The notes under the pieces are model-generated. The model had not been told where the DNA came from and ran no database searches. It was given only the letters and a program-made list of their open reading frames with translations. This document shows, piece after piece, positions 17,610 to 27,012 of a stretch of 64,000 nt of DNA; the stretch's first letter is position 1; every line of letters begins with the position of its first letter. Made by a program: the position numbers and the translations under genes. The DNA comes from Cyclobacterium marinum DSM 745 (GTDB lineage Bacteria; Bacteroidota; Bacteroidia; Cytophagales; Cyclobacteriaceae): the NCBI RefSeq assembly GCF_000222485.1, contig NC_015914.1:1-64000 (forward strand), in the 5' to 3' direction.

Positions 17610-19727
17610 CTAATTTAGAGCAAAAGCTATGTAGTAATCTCCGGAAGGAGTGCCCATTTTTCCGCCTCCTGCGGCGATTACTACATATTGTTTTCCTGCA
17701 ACAGAATAAACCGAAGGAGTAGCATAACCTCCTACAGGCAATTTATATTTCCAAAGTTCTTCCCCGGAATCTTTGTCAAATGCCCTAAAGTATTCATCCT
17801 TTGAAGCAGCGATAAATACCAAACCTCCTGCTGTGACAACCGGACCTCCGTAATTCTCTGTTCCAGTTTGAGGGATTCCTTTCTCTGTTAGTTCAGCAAA
17901 TTCTCCCAATGGTACAGACCATGCTATTTCACCTTTATTCAAGTTGATGGCATTCAGTGTACCCCAAGGTGGTTTTATGGCCGGATACCCTTCTTGATCA
18001 AAAAACCTATTGTATCCTGTGGTTGTGTAGGGCAAAACATTAACATCAGCAGTTTTCTCCGGATTTTGAAAATCTTCCGGACCCTCTGTACTGAATAAAT
18101 AATCAATAATTTGCTCCCTTACCTCCGAGGATAATTGCTTGAATGCAGGCATTCTACCTTTTCCATTTTTTATCATTTCGCTTACCTCGGCTCTAGCCAA
18201 CCTTTTATCCAATGCTAATAGTGATGGATATGCCCCAGTTTCGTCCCCCCCCTTTTCCGGTCCATGGCACATGGCGCAATTGGTTAGGTAAGCTACATTT
18301 CCTAATGAGCGTTTGCCGCTATTGGTAGGTACCATGGTTAAAATCCAAGGCATCTCATTGGCATTTACGTACAATAAACCTGACCCTTCATCATAAGCAG
18401 CTCCTCCCCATTCTGCTCCTCCATCAAACCCCGGCAGTATGACAGTTCCTTCAATACTTGGAGGCATAAAGTAAGCCCCATAATTTAAGTGCTTTATTTT
18501 CTCCTGAACATAAGCTGTGGCTTCAGGAGAAATATTGGTAACTTCTTCATCCGTAAAAAGCTGCCTAGCAAAGGGAGGTGGAGAAGTAGGTAAAGGTTGA
18601 CTTGGCCAAGCATCTTCCCCCATTAATTTGGAGGCAGGGGCCTCAATTTCCTCAATAGGGTAAAGAGGTGTGCCATCAGATCGATCAAAAACAAAAACCC
18701 TTCCCGACTTAGTAATTTGGGCAACTGCCGCAATACTACTGTCTCCTCTATTGATTTGAACTAAATTGGGTGGGGCAGGCAAATCCCTATCCCATATATC
18801 ATGTCTGATGGTTTGGTAATGCCAAATACGTTTTCCGGTAGATGCATTTAGTGCAAGTAATGAATTTGCAAAAAGATTCTCGCCCAAGCGGTGTCCTCCC
18901 CAAAAATCAAATGCTGCTGAGCCGGTTGGGATGTAAACTACCCCTGTACTTTCATCCAAGGTCATTCCCGCCCAACTATTGGCTCCCCCCCTATTTTTGT
19001 AGGCATCTTTGGGCCAAGTATCATAACCAAATTCTCCTGGTTTGGGTATGGTATGAAAAATCCATTCTACATCACCTGATACCACATTAAATGCGCGAAT
19101 ATACCCGGGTGCAGCATCTGTACTCTCTGAAACCCTTGTCCCTACGATCAACTTGTCCTTGAAAATTACACCGGGGGTAGAAGATCCAACATAATAGTCC
19201 TGAACCCAATCCCCCAATCCTTCTTTTAAGGAAACTTTACCATTTTGACCGAATCCATGTACAAGCTTACCCGTTTTGGCATTCAATGCCAAAAGAAAGG
19301 AACCTGCAGAATAAAACAATCTTGATTCGGTTTCTGATTCCCAAAAGACCAAACCTCTGTTCACACTATTGCCAAACTTGAAATCTTTGTGAGGGTCATA
19401 CACCCATAATTCTTCGCCGGTGGCCGCATCCAAGGCAAAGGCTTTCAGATCCGGACTTGTTCCGTAGAGCACTCCGTCAATAATCAGCGGGTTACATTGA
19501 ATTTGGCTTTTCCCATTCACCGAATGCCCTCCCGTTCGAAATTGCCAAACAGGCGTTAATCGACTGACGTTACTTTTATTTATTTGTTTTAAGGAAGAAT
19601 ATTGCGAACTTCCCTTGCTCCCAAGATACGCAGGCCAATTCTCATTCGCCTTTATCTCCGAAAGCTTATCAGTACCACAAGAAAATAAAATGGAAAAACC
19701 CATTAATAAACAAATATATTTACGCAT
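17610..19727 (-). CDS. PQQ-dependent dehydrogenase with internal cytochrome c, lipoprotein
   Basis: A periplasmic quinoprotein that oxidises a sugar or alcohol and passes electrons to haem c. The beta-propeller blades are visible as repeated W-motifs (ATGEELWVYDPH, STGKRIWHYQ, DSGEELWKYKLP). An inserted cytochrome c domain has CAMCH at 484-488. The ATG at 19727 gives a signal peptide with lipobox LFSC. A second ATG at 19742 would add five residues, and a longer frame to 19847 lacks support. The architecture matches membrane-type glucose dehydrogenase-like proteins with the cytochrome between propeller blades. No PQQ synthesis genes are nearby, so the cofactor may be taken up. A G8 tract lies in the haem region. 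Confidence 0.9.
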   Translation of the reverse strand: MRKYICLLMGFSILFSCGTDKLSEIKANENWPAYLGSKGSSQYSSLKQINKSNVSRLTPVWQFRTGGHSVNGKSQIQCNPLIIDGVLYGTSPDLKAFALDAATGEELWVYDPHKDFKFGNSVNRGLVFWESETESRLFYSAGSFLLALNAKTGKLVHGFGQNGKVSLKEGLGDWVQDYYVGSSTPGVIFKDKLIVGTRVSESTDAAPGYIRAFNVVSGDVEWIFHTIPKPGEFGYDTWPKDAYKNRGGANSWAGMTLDESTGVVYIPTGSAAFDFWGGHRLGENLFANSLLALNASTGKRIWHYQTIRHDIWDRDLPAPPNLVQINRGDSSIAAVAQITKSGRVFVFDRSDGTPLYPIEEIEAPASKLMGEDAWPSQPLPTSPPPFARQLFTDEEVTNISPEATAYVQEKIKHLNYGAYFMPPSIEGTVILPGFDGGAEWGGAAYDEGSGLLYVNANEMPWILTMVPTNSGKRSLGNVAYLTNCAMCHGPEKGGDETGAYPSLLALDKRLARAEVSEMIKNGKGRMPAFKQLSSEVREQIIDYLFSTEGPEDFQNPEKTADVNVLPYTTTGYNRFFDQEGYPAIKPPWGTLNAINLNKGEIAWSVPLGEFAELTEKGIPQTGTENYGGPVVTAGGLVFIAASKDEYFRAFDKDSGEELWKYKLPVGGYATPSVYSVAGKQYVVIAAGGGKMGTPSGDYYIAFALN

Positions 19728-19919
19728 TCTTATCTTAAGCATCCATTTAAAATTATGATTCTCAACAAATATATCATTTTTGTTGGAAGCTAAAAGGTGA
19801 AACTTATGATTAGTCCTAAACAATGGGTTGGCAAGATAATTGACCAATAGCAGTTTGAAATTTACTGCTTGCTCTTCAATCTCATTTATATTTTGATCAC
19901 AATTAATTAAGTCATTATT

Positions 19920-20423
19920 ATGAAAAAATTACTGATTTGTAGACATGGAAAATCATTCTGGGGTGATCCTAACTTAACTGATCACCAAAGACCATTGGCC
20001 AAAAGGGGCTTGCATGATGCTCCAATGATGGCCAAAAGGGCTCATTCTAACCATATTATTCCGGAAAAAATCCTGTCATCAGATGCTTTAAGGGCAAAAA
20101 TGACAGCTGCATATTACCTAAAATCCTTTGAAAAATTAGACATCATCTACGAGATTAGCACAAACCTTTATATGACTTCTGTTGAAGAACACCTTGATGA
20201 GGTCAAAAAAACAAGCAATAAGATCGATACCCTATTTATTTTTGGCCATAACCCAACCTTGACATTGCTAATTAATTACTTTGGAGAAAAACTAGAAAAC
20301 CTTCCTACGGGAGCAGTTTTTGGTTTTAAGTTCAATGTGGAGGATTGGAAAGATATTGCACAGGAAAATGCCGAGTTCTGGATGTATGATTACCCTAAAA
20401 ACTTAAGCACTAAAACTTCCTGA
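19920..20423 (+). CDS. SixA-like histidine phosphatase
   Basis: A 167-residue member of the histidine phosphatase superfamily. It has the catalytic RHG motif (ICRHGKS) near the N-terminus, the following basic LAKRGLHDA, and the second active-site His in FIFGHNPTL. The short length and SSDALRAKMTA pattern fit SixA, which removes phosphate from phosphohistidine on proteins such as ArcB or PTS components. Its 3-prime end overlaps the convergent SDR gene by 14 bases. The substrate here is unknown. Confidence 0.88.
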   Translation: MKKLLICRHGKSFWGDPNLTDHQRPLAKRGLHDAPMMAKRAHSNHIIPEKILSSDALRAKMTAAYYLKSFEKLDIIYEISTNLYMTSVEEHLDEVKKTSNKIDTLFIFGHNPTLTLLINYFGEKLENLPTGAVFGFKFNVEDWKDIAQENAEFWMYDYPKNLSTKTS

Positions 20424-21141
20424 CATCTTGCAACACTTCTTTGAATTCATTGGGATGGGCTATTAAATAAAGTACCTTTTGGGCGATGGCTTCAGGAGTA
20501 CTCAATTCTCCATCATTTTTTAAGGACTTAAATTTTGAAAGATTGCTAAATTCAGTGGGGCTTGCAGCCCTTATGGAAGCTTGCATAGGCGTATCAATCA
20601 CTCCTGGGGATAAGGCAAATAATTTAAAACCCAAATTATTGAGCTCAGACTCTCGTTGAGCAATTAATGTCATTTGATTCAATGCAGCTTTGGAAGCACT
20701 ATAGCCGGACCATCCGTCTACTACCTTTGCTGCTGCACCAGAGCTTATATTCACTACTATTTTTGATCCTGTATGATCCTTGTATTTCTTCATAAAGGCA
20801 TTCATTAATAAGGCCGGAGCAATTACATTCACAGCATGAATCGACACAATTGAATCAGCGGATAAGTTTCCGTTATAAGCGATTTCCCCTATCCAACCTG
20901 CATTGTTTATCAGTACGATCTCTTTATATTCTCCATCGGGGAAAATTTCTGAGAACCTGTTAATTATACTTTCTGAGTCCTCTAAATCTAATTGTAAGGG
21001 AGTAAAATTTCTTTCTTCTTTTAGGGAGCTTCTAGAAACACCTATAACGCAGGATCCAGATTTTTTTATTAAAGCATTTTTTAGAGCTTGGCCGAGTCCC
21101 TTACTGGCCCCTGTTAATATATAAAGCGATTTTTTCTCCAT
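20410..21141 (-). CDS. Short-chain dehydrogenase/reductase (sepiapterin/benzil reductase-like)
   Basis: A 243-residue classical SDR with the cofactor motif TGASKGLGQAL, NNAG (INNAGWIG), catalytic Ser (VNISSGAAA) and YSASK. The arginine after the first strand (GVSRSSL) suggests NADPH preference. It resembles the yeast/Bacillus benzil reductase and sepiapterin reductase branch, whose substrates are diketones or pterins. Its 3-prime end overlaps the convergent phosphatase gene. The physiological substrate is not evident. Confidence 0.88.
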   Translation of the reverse strand: MEKKSLYILTGASKGLGQALKNALIKKSGSCVIGVSRSSLKEERNFTPLQLDLEDSESIINRFSEIFPDGEYKEIVLINNAGWIGEIAYNGNLSADSIVSIHAVNVIAPALLMNAFMKKYKDHTGSKIVVNISSGAAAKVVDGWSGYSASKAALNQMTLIAQRESELNNLGFKLFALSPGVIDTPMQASIRAASPTEFSNLSKFKSLKNDGELSTPEAIAQKVLYLIAHPNEFKEVLQDVRKF

Positions 21142-21295
21142 TAGAAATGTCTTTTAATTTAAACGCAGCATTTTCCCTATTGAAATCATTAAATATAATG
21201 CACAAAATAAAACCTCCCCATACCAGATAGAATACATTTGCACCGGAACTAAATTCTTGTCCACGGAATGAGTCCTTAAAATAATTGCATTTATC

Positions 21296-22669
21296 TTAAG
21301 GGAAGCTTACTGATTCAGGTTTAGAAAATTCCTTCTGTAATTTCAAACTTAAAGAATGAAATCTATAAAACAACATAATTGCTGTAAGGGTAAGACCTAT
21401 TAATAAGCCAATCCATATACCCAATTCGTTGTAATGAAATTTAAATGCCAAAAGATAACCGAGAGGAAGTCCAACTACCCAATAGGCAAGTAAGGTTACC
21501 AATGTAGGAACCTTCACATCAGAAAGCCCCCTCAAAGCTCCCAGAGCAACCACTTGAAGTCCATCTGAGAGCTGAAAAACCGCAGCAATTATTAATAAAC
21601 TAGCTGCCATTTCCACTACTTGGATATCTTCAATGTATAGCAAAGGCAAATAATTTTTAAATATTAAAAACATAACTGCAAAAAAGGACATGAAAATCAA
21701 TACGTTACCGAAAATTGAAAAACCAACTTCTCGTAATTTTGGAATATCTCTTCTTCCTAATTGGTTTCCAATCCTCACCATTGCAGCTGCAGAAAGTCCT
21801 GAGGCCATCATATAGCTTATTGATGCAAGATTTATGGCTATTTGATGAGCCGCCAAAGCATTGACCCCTATCCAACCCATCATGATGGCAGCTGAACTGA
21901 AAGCCCCAACTTCAAATACAAATTGCAAGCCGGTTGGAACCCCTATCCCTAACATTTTTTTAATGACAGAATACCTAATTTGCTTCAATTTTATACTGCG
22001 AATGTATTTTTCATACCTTCTTGACCTGGTTACATAGAGGTACAAAACCCAAGCCATCAGAATTCTAGAAATCAATGTGGCCCACCCGGCTCCATTAAGC
22101 CCTAATTCAGGAAATCCCCAATTCCCATAGATCAATAAGTAATTCAATCCGATGTTTAGTAGATTAAATAAAACCGTTATAAACATGGCTTGCTTGGTTT
22201 GAGATAAACCTTCAATAAACTGTTTATAGGTTTGAAAAAACATGAATGGGATTAGCGAAAATGTGATGATCAACAAATAAGGTATGGCTAGAACCACTAC
22301 TTCTTGCGGTTGGTTGATCAATTTCAATCCAGGGGAAATGGCTAATATAAGCAAAAACAAAACGACAGACGCTACCGAATTGATGACAAAACCATGGTTT
22401 AAAAACCTACCGATTTTACCTTTCTTCCCTTCTCCATCAGCTGCCGCAACCATGGGAGTGACAGCCATTGAAATACCAATTCCAAACATTAATATCATAA
22501 AAAAAATACTATTGGCAAGAGAGGCAGCAGCAAGCGGAACGGCACCCAATCTACCTACCATGATATTGTCAGCCACCCCAACCATCACCTGCCCAAGCTG
22601 ACTTAACATCACCGGGTAAGCCAAAGTAAATGTCTTATTAAAGTTATTTTTGAAACCAGTAAACATCAA
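21296..22669 (-). CDS. MATE family efflux transporter
   Basis: A 457-residue inner-membrane antiporter with about 12 helices in two homologous halves. It exports drugs or other organic cations using a Na+ or H+ gradient. Typical features are PVMLSQLGQVMVGVADNIMVGRLG in helix 1-2 and the equivalent GVPTGLQFVFEVGAF in the second half, the NorM-branch pattern. It begins 9 bases after the Nudix hydrolase gene and is probably co-transcribed with it. The substrate is unknown. Confidence 0.93.
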   Translation of the reverse strand: MMFTGFKNNFNKTFTLAYPVMLSQLGQVMVGVADNIMVGRLGAVPLAAASLANSIFFMILMFGIGISMAVTPMVAAADGEGKKGKIGRFLNHGFVINSVASVVLFLLILAISPGLKLINQPQEVVVLAIPYLLIITFSLIPFMFFQTYKQFIEGLSQTKQAMFITVLFNLLNIGLNYLLIYGNWGFPELGLNGAGWATLISRILMAWVLYLYVTRSRRYEKYIRSIKLKQIRYSVIKKMLGIGVPTGLQFVFEVGAFSSAAIMMGWIGVNALAAHQIAINLASISYMMASGLSAAAMVRIGNQLGRRDIPKLREVGFSIFGNVLIFMSFFAVMFLIFKNYLPLLYIEDIQVVEMAASLLIIAAVFQLSDGLQVVALGALRGLSDVKVPTLVTLLAYWVVGLPLGYLLAFKFHYNELGIWIGLLIGLTLTAIMLFYRFHSLSLKLQKEFSKPESVSFP

Positions 22670-22678
22670 AATTTGGGT

Positions 22679-23218
22679 TTATTTTTTTAACAATACAGAA
22701 GCTTTGAAAATTGCAGCCATGCTTATAGCGTCTGTGATTTGACCGTCTAATACCATATCATAGGCCTCTTGAAAAGGCAAGTGCCACACTTTGATGTCTT
22801 CTGTATCATCAAAAGCTGTTTCTCCTTGAACCAATTCCTTGGCCAAAAAGACATAACCCACTTCATCCGTAACGGAATTTGAAGTATGGATTTTCAGTAT
22901 TTCAGTCCATTCATTCGCTTGCAACCCGGTTTCTTCTTTAAGCTCCCGCTTAGCACTTTCCAAGGCAGTTTGACCAATAGCACCTCCTCCCATTGGTATT
23001 TCCCAAGTATATTCATCCAAAGTATACCTGTATTGGCCTACTAGCCATGTATAACCATTTTCATCCAAAGGCAAAATCCCCACGGCCAGATTTTTAAAAC
23101 TTACCTTTCCATAAATCCCCTTCTTTTGGGTAGGGGTGATCACTTGGTGTTCTTCAACCCTAATCCAAGGATTGTCATACACTTCTTTTTTTGAAATTGT
23201 TGTCCACGGATTTTTCAT
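22679..23218 (-). CDS. Nudix hydrolase, ADP-sugar pyrophosphatase-like
   Basis: A 179-residue Nudix protein that likely cleaves ADP-ribose or another nucleotide sugar. The Nudix box runs over about residues 77-99 and its catalytic core RELKEETG is intact. The first glutamate of the textbook box is Gln83 (GQTALESAKRELKEETG), a departure from the strict pattern. The surrounding VGQYRYTLDEYTWEIPMGGG is typical of the ADP-ribose pyrophosphatase branch. It is 9 bases upstream of the MATE gene. A terminator separates it from the upstream Lrp gene. Confidence 0.9.
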   Translation of the reverse strand: MKNPWTTISKKEVYDNPWIRVEEHQVITPTQKKGIYGKVSFKNLAVGILPLDENGYTWLVGQYRYTLDEYTWEIPMGGGAIGQTALESAKRELKEETGLQANEWTEILKIHTSNSVTDEVGYVFLAKELVQGETAFDDTEDIKVWHLPFQEAYDMVLDGQITDAISMAAIFKASVLLKK

Positions 23219-23221
23219 AAT

Positions 23222-23250
23222 AAAAAAAAGGGTGACTAACAGCCACCCTT
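23222..23250 (-). terminator. Intrinsic terminator after the Lrp/AsnC gene
   Basis: Read on the minus strand, the stem AAGGGTG/CACCCTT (arms 23228-23234 and 23244-23250) with a 9-base loop is followed by a run of eight T. It lies 24 bases past the regulator stop and just before the Nudix start, so it separates the two units. Confidence 0.85.
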
Positions 23251-23274
23251 CAAATGCTTTAAATAAATGTTAAT

Positions 23275-23757
23275 TTAAGCCGGGATAGGCAATACTTTAC
23301 TGTCTTTAAAAGTAGAAAGGATAACCATAGACTGCATAGAATCTACCTCCTTAATTTCACTTACTTGCTCCAACATCAACTTCTGATAAGAATTAATATC
23401 TTTAGAGATGATTTTCAAAATAAAATCTCCTGTACCAGTGATATGGTGGCATTCGATTACTTCTGGTATCTGATTGATTTCCTTCATAAAGGCATCAATA
23501 TTAGATTTATTGTGACCAATCAACCCTACCAAGACAAAAGTACTCACGCCAAGACCTATTTTTTCAGGATCTAATTTGGCATGGTAACTTTTAATTATTC
23601 CTGATTGCTCCAATTTTTTCACCCTTTCTAAGGTAGGTGCCGGAGATAATCCTATATCTTTTGAAAGCTGTGCATTTGTTATTTTTGCATTGCCTTGTAG
23701 AATTTCTAAAATTTTACGGTCGATTTTGTCAAATTTCACTTTTATGCTATTATCCAT
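23275..23757 (-). CDS. Lrp/AsnC family transcriptional regulator
   Basis: A 160-residue regulator with an N-terminal winged helix-turn-helix (KIDRKILEILQGNAKITNAQLSKDIGLSPAPTLERVKKLEQSGII) and a C-terminal RAM ligand domain (about 70-150, with VIECHHITGTGDFILKI). Such proteins sense amino acids and form octamers. It is flanked by its own promoter-like box and a terminator, so it is probably monocistronic. The target genes cannot be told from the position. Confidence 0.93.
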   Translation of the reverse strand: MDNSIKVKFDKIDRKILEILQGNAKITNAQLSKDIGLSPAPTLERVKKLEQSGIIKSYHAKLDPEKIGLGVSTFVLVGLIGHNKSNIDAFMKEINQIPEVIECHHITGTGDFILKIISKDINSYQKLMLEQVSEIKEVDSMQSMVILSTFKDSKVLPIPA

Positions 23758-23789
23758 ATTGTAAAGAATTTACCGAATTATATGTGGTA

Positions 23790-23797
23790 CAAAGGTA
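23790..23797 (-). promoter_or_regulatory. Bacteroidota -7 box for the Lrp/AsnC gene
   Basis: On the minus strand the sequence reads TACCTTTG, a perfect match to TAnnTTTG, 33 bases ahead of the start codon. The -33 element is not clear. Confidence 0.4.
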
Positions 23798-23967
23798 ATC
23801 TAATTTATATTTATTTTAAAGTCATTTACGAAAAAAACGCAAGCGCGGACGAAATATTGTTGTTTAATTGCTAAAAAAATTAAAATTATTGCACTTACTC
23901 TTTTGTAAATTCTGAAAAAACCTGTATTTCAACTCGATTAGACTAATAATGAACAAATTAGTACTCA

Positions 23968-25185
23968 TCAAAGTTTATTCTTTTTCAAAAATTCTCTAGC
24001 TTCTTTATTTGCAGGATGTCGTCTCTTAGAATATTCTTTTACCAAATCTAAATAACGTTTGGCTTTACTTTTATCCCCTTGCCTAAAGTAATTTTTTCCC
24101 AATTGAAGGGCTGAAAACAAATAATATCCGCTTTCCTGAGCCCCTAACTCATCACCAAAAGCTATAGTTCTTAAGTAATAGTGAATGGAATTTTCATAGT
24201 TCCTCATCCGGTCATAATTCTGGGCAATAAAAAATGCGGCATACCTCCCACTGGTAGCCTCATATCCTGTCCAATTTTCATCAATCCGCTTTAAGATTTC
24301 CAAAGAAACTTCCTTGGCCTCTCGCCCTCTTCCTACGGCATACAATTGCCTTGCAAAATGTCGATGAAAATAGGGGTTGTTGGGATATTTACTATTTAAG
24401 TACTTTGTAATTTCTAATGCTTTGAAAGGCTTTTTCTCTTCTGTTGCATAAAGTCTAAACAAAAAATATTGCGCCTCTATCCTCGCATAAAATGAGCTTT
24501 TAGCCACTTCTTCTAACTGCTTTAACCCCAGCTGCTGATCTCCCTTTGGAAAAAGAAGCATGATCGGCTTTAATAAGGGGTAATTGTCACGGATCCAGAC
24601 GGAAAAATAATTGTACAAAGCGTCTCCTAGTAATAATTCCGGGCTGAGTTCTTCTTCTCCTCTACTAAGTTCCAAGTATTTCAAAGCATTTTTGCTAGCA
24701 AAGGTGGCGCTTGTCCAGTTTTTTCTTTCGCTATACAACCTCCCTTGAAATCCATAAGCACCGGCAAGAAAAAAAGCAGCTTCCTTATTATCCGGGTCTG
24801 TATCTATCAAAACCTCAGCTTTCTCTATGGCTTTATCCATATAGCCCAACATAGCTGCATCATGACTCTTGTTATCTATAGCTATGACAATTTTCCACCA
24901 TTGGCTCAACCCCATTAGAAAATAAGGAAGAGGGTGCTCCGGATAGGTATAGCGCAAAACATTAAAACCTCTTTCTGCCTTCTCAAAATCAAAATTATAC
25001 ATGCTATTAATTGCATCTGTAATTCTAAACTGAAGACCTTTATCAAGCAAAAGATACCCTTCTTCTTTCTTGTTGATATCCGTCACAGGCTCCATCTGTG
25101 CCTGCACTTCCTTAGGAATAAATCCAAAAAGGAAAAACAAAAGGGACAATACAATAGTTGTATAATTCATTAAGAAATTTTTCAA
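23968..25185 (-). CDS. Secreted TPR-like repeat protein
   Basis: The 405-residue product has a signal peptide (hydrophobic core IVLSLLFFLFGFI, cleavage near VQAQ) and then helical repeats of TPR type over nearly the whole length, for example AFFLAGAYGFQGRLYSERKNW and GYYLFSALQLGKNYFRQGDK. TPR scaffolds in the periplasm usually hold protein complexes or bind peptidoglycan. No enzyme motif is seen. An internal ATG at 25170 would still give a signal peptide. The neighbours are transcribed on the same strand at distances above 200 bases, so it is probably alone. Confidence 0.8.
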   Translation of the reverse strand: MKNFLMNYTTIVLSLLFFLFGFIPKEVQAQMEPVTDINKKEEGYLLLDKGLQFRITDAINSMYNFDFEKAERGFNVLRYTYPEHPLPYFLMGLSQWWKIVIAIDNKSHDAAMLGYMDKAIEKAEVLIDTDPDNKEAAFFLAGAYGFQGRLYSERKNWTSATFASKNALKYLELSRGEEELSPELLLGDALYNYFSVWIRDNYPLLKPIMLLFPKGDQQLGLKQLEEVAKSSFYARIEAQYFLFRLYATEEKKPFKALEITKYLNSKYPNNPYFHRHFARQLYAVGRGREAKEVSLEILKRIDENWTGYEATSGRYAAFFIAQNYDRMRNYENSIHYYLRTIAFGDELGAQESGYYLFSALQLGKNYFRQGDKSKAKRYLDLVKEYSKRRHPANKEAREFLKKNKL

Positions 25186-25409
25186 TCAAATTGATTTTTG
25201 TATACCTTAAACGCTATATGACGATAATTAATTTCGAAAAACTAAAAAAATATTTGCGTCATTACAAAAAACAAAGCGCTGAGGATTTAAATCAAAAAAA
25301 ACGAGTGAAATAATTTTAATTAGGGCATAAAAAAACAGACCCACGAACCAAAATCACTTTAGAGGTGACTTCAATCAATGGATCTGTAAACAGCAATAAG
25401 ATAAAAAAA

Positions 25410-26600
25410 TTAACAGCTTACCTTTATACCCAAACGATTTTTTGTAACAACCTCAGAAAGTGTACTCCTCCAAGCTTTTAATGCCAAAGAATCAGGTATA
25501 TCTATATCATCAAATGTAATTATTTCTCCTTCTTCAATATTTCTTTTCAATTGAACCTTACTCATCAGGCCAATAGGAACGTGATTGGGAAAATCAGCAA
25601 TTTTTATAGCTTCCCCTCTAACTTCCATACCACCTATCCCTTTGTCAATTACAGAACCTGAAGTCAATTTTTTCTTAGCTATAGTTCCCACGCTCACAGA
25701 TGGGACATCACCATTATCTAATAAAATCTCATTGTGGTTAACCAGGTTTAAAATACTGTTCGGTATTTCAAAAAAGCATAAGTGCATCGGCTTATAAAGC
25801 AAATAGAAAGGACCTTTTCCCATTTTATAAGTGGTCAATTCTTCCGCCAGGTCTTCTTGATGAGTCGCAGTGATGAATACACCTGGAGGAGATTCTTTAG
25901 AAATGATATAATCACTAATAACCGCATTTTCTTTTTGAGCGATTTCTCCCAAAGCAAAAGCCCCAGCTTCAAAATCACTTGTCTCATACCCTACTAAACC
26001 CGGTTTAACAATATCTAAACCTAGACCGTTGGCTATAAATGCTTGTTCAATTTGAAGTTTTGTTCCATCTGTAAAGGAGGTTACAGAACTTAAACTATAG
26101 CCTTGCTTCTGCGCCCAAAACAGCATATCTTCTAAGCTAGGGTTTTTGTTTAAAAATCCTTTGATATTCCCATAAACCAATGGTTTAAACCCCATTTGGA
26201 TCACTTCCTTATTGAGTGCAGCCAAGCAACCGGGCTGATCTCCATTGGCTTCTGTAATCACGCCTCTCTTGGACAACCATGATCCGGTAAGAACCTGAGT
26301 ATCTGCATCCATGGTTACCACCGGAAGTCCATACACAAAAGCCTTATCTATAATTTCTGTTGAATAAATTGGATCTCCCGTACTTACTACCACTAGATCA
26401 GAGCAGTCAAATAATTTTTCGGGTGAACTAGTTAAAAAATTTTGGCTTACACCCAAATCACTAATCTCTCCAGCCCTTCTGGTCAGTATTTTGGAAATTA
26501 CCATATCCTCACGCCTGGCAATAAGTTTTGCCAATCCTCTACCTATCCCTCCGGTTCCTACTATTCCAATTCTTAATTTTTTACTGATCCTATTTTTCAT
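25410..26600 (-). CDS. NAD(P)-binding homoserine dehydrogenase-like protein with SAF domain
   Basis: The 396-residue protein begins with a Rossmann motif (GIVGTGGIGRGLAKLIA) and an NAD-binding domain with DLVVVSTGDP. It continues as a COG4091-like predicted homoserine dehydrogenase, and ends in a SAF domain (about 325-385, LKRNIEEGEIITFDDIDI). Relatives include D-apionate oxidoisomerase and other sugar-acid enzymes, so a true homoserine substrate is doubtful. It is isolated, with a 412-base gap upstream. Confidence 0.78.
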   Translation of the reverse strand: MKNRISKKLRIGIVGTGGIGRGLAKLIARREDMVISKILTRRAGEISDLGVSQNFLTSSPEKLFDCSDLVVVSTGDPIYSTEIIDKAFVYGLPVVTMDADTQVLTGSWLSKRGVITEANGDQPGCLAALNKEVIQMGFKPLVYGNIKGFLNKNPSLEDMLFWAQKQGYSLSSVTSFTDGTKLQIEQAFIANGLGLDIVKPGLVGYETSDFEAGAFALGEIAQKENAVISDYIISKESPPGVFITATHQEDLAEELTTYKMGKGPFYLLYKPMHLCFFEIPNSILNLVNHNEILLDNGDVPSVSVGTIAKKKLTSGSVIDKGIGGMEVRGEAIKIADFPNHVPIGLMSKVQLKRNIEEGEIITFDDIDIPDSLALKAWRSTLSEVVTKNRLGIKVSC

Positions 26601-27012
26601 AATCTTAAAAATTTTAATTGCTGCTTTTCTTGCTGTTTGTCCGCTGTTTAAACTTGACGATGTAAAGGTAGTAAAAAAAATCTAAAAACCATTTTATTGT
26701 ATTTAAAATACATTAAAAATATTTTAAAACACTTAAAGGCATGCTTTGAGCGATTCAAGCTAAAAATAGTAAAACAATAATTTTATTACTTAAAAAATGA
26801 AATAACTATTCTTTTATACTCTATTTCACATTTTATACAATTTTTTATATCGTCATGACAATATATTTTTTTCTTTCCTCCGCCTTCAATTAATTTAAAT
26901 TTTTACTCCTAATTTTAGTTGAAAGGTCTTCTTAAGAATTTTTAAATGGAGAAATTCAACTGTAATTCATGATATTTTTTTTATTTTCGCCATTCATAAA
27001 TATTCAGGTAAC
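26601..27012. other. AT-rich divergent intergenic region
   Basis: About 412 bases between the SAF-domain dehydrogenase and the DUF2723 gene. Long A and T runs and several near-repeats of TTTTAAA-type sequence are present. A plus-strand TATTTTCG at 26982-26989 is one base off the -7 consensus and sits 23 bases before the DUF2723 start. No RNA gene or credible open frame is seen. Confidence 0.4.

Noticed and set aside
20410..20423. Fourteen-base tail-to-tail overlap of the SixA-like and SDR genes.
   Set aside because: Short convergent overlaps are common and nothing suggests regulation.
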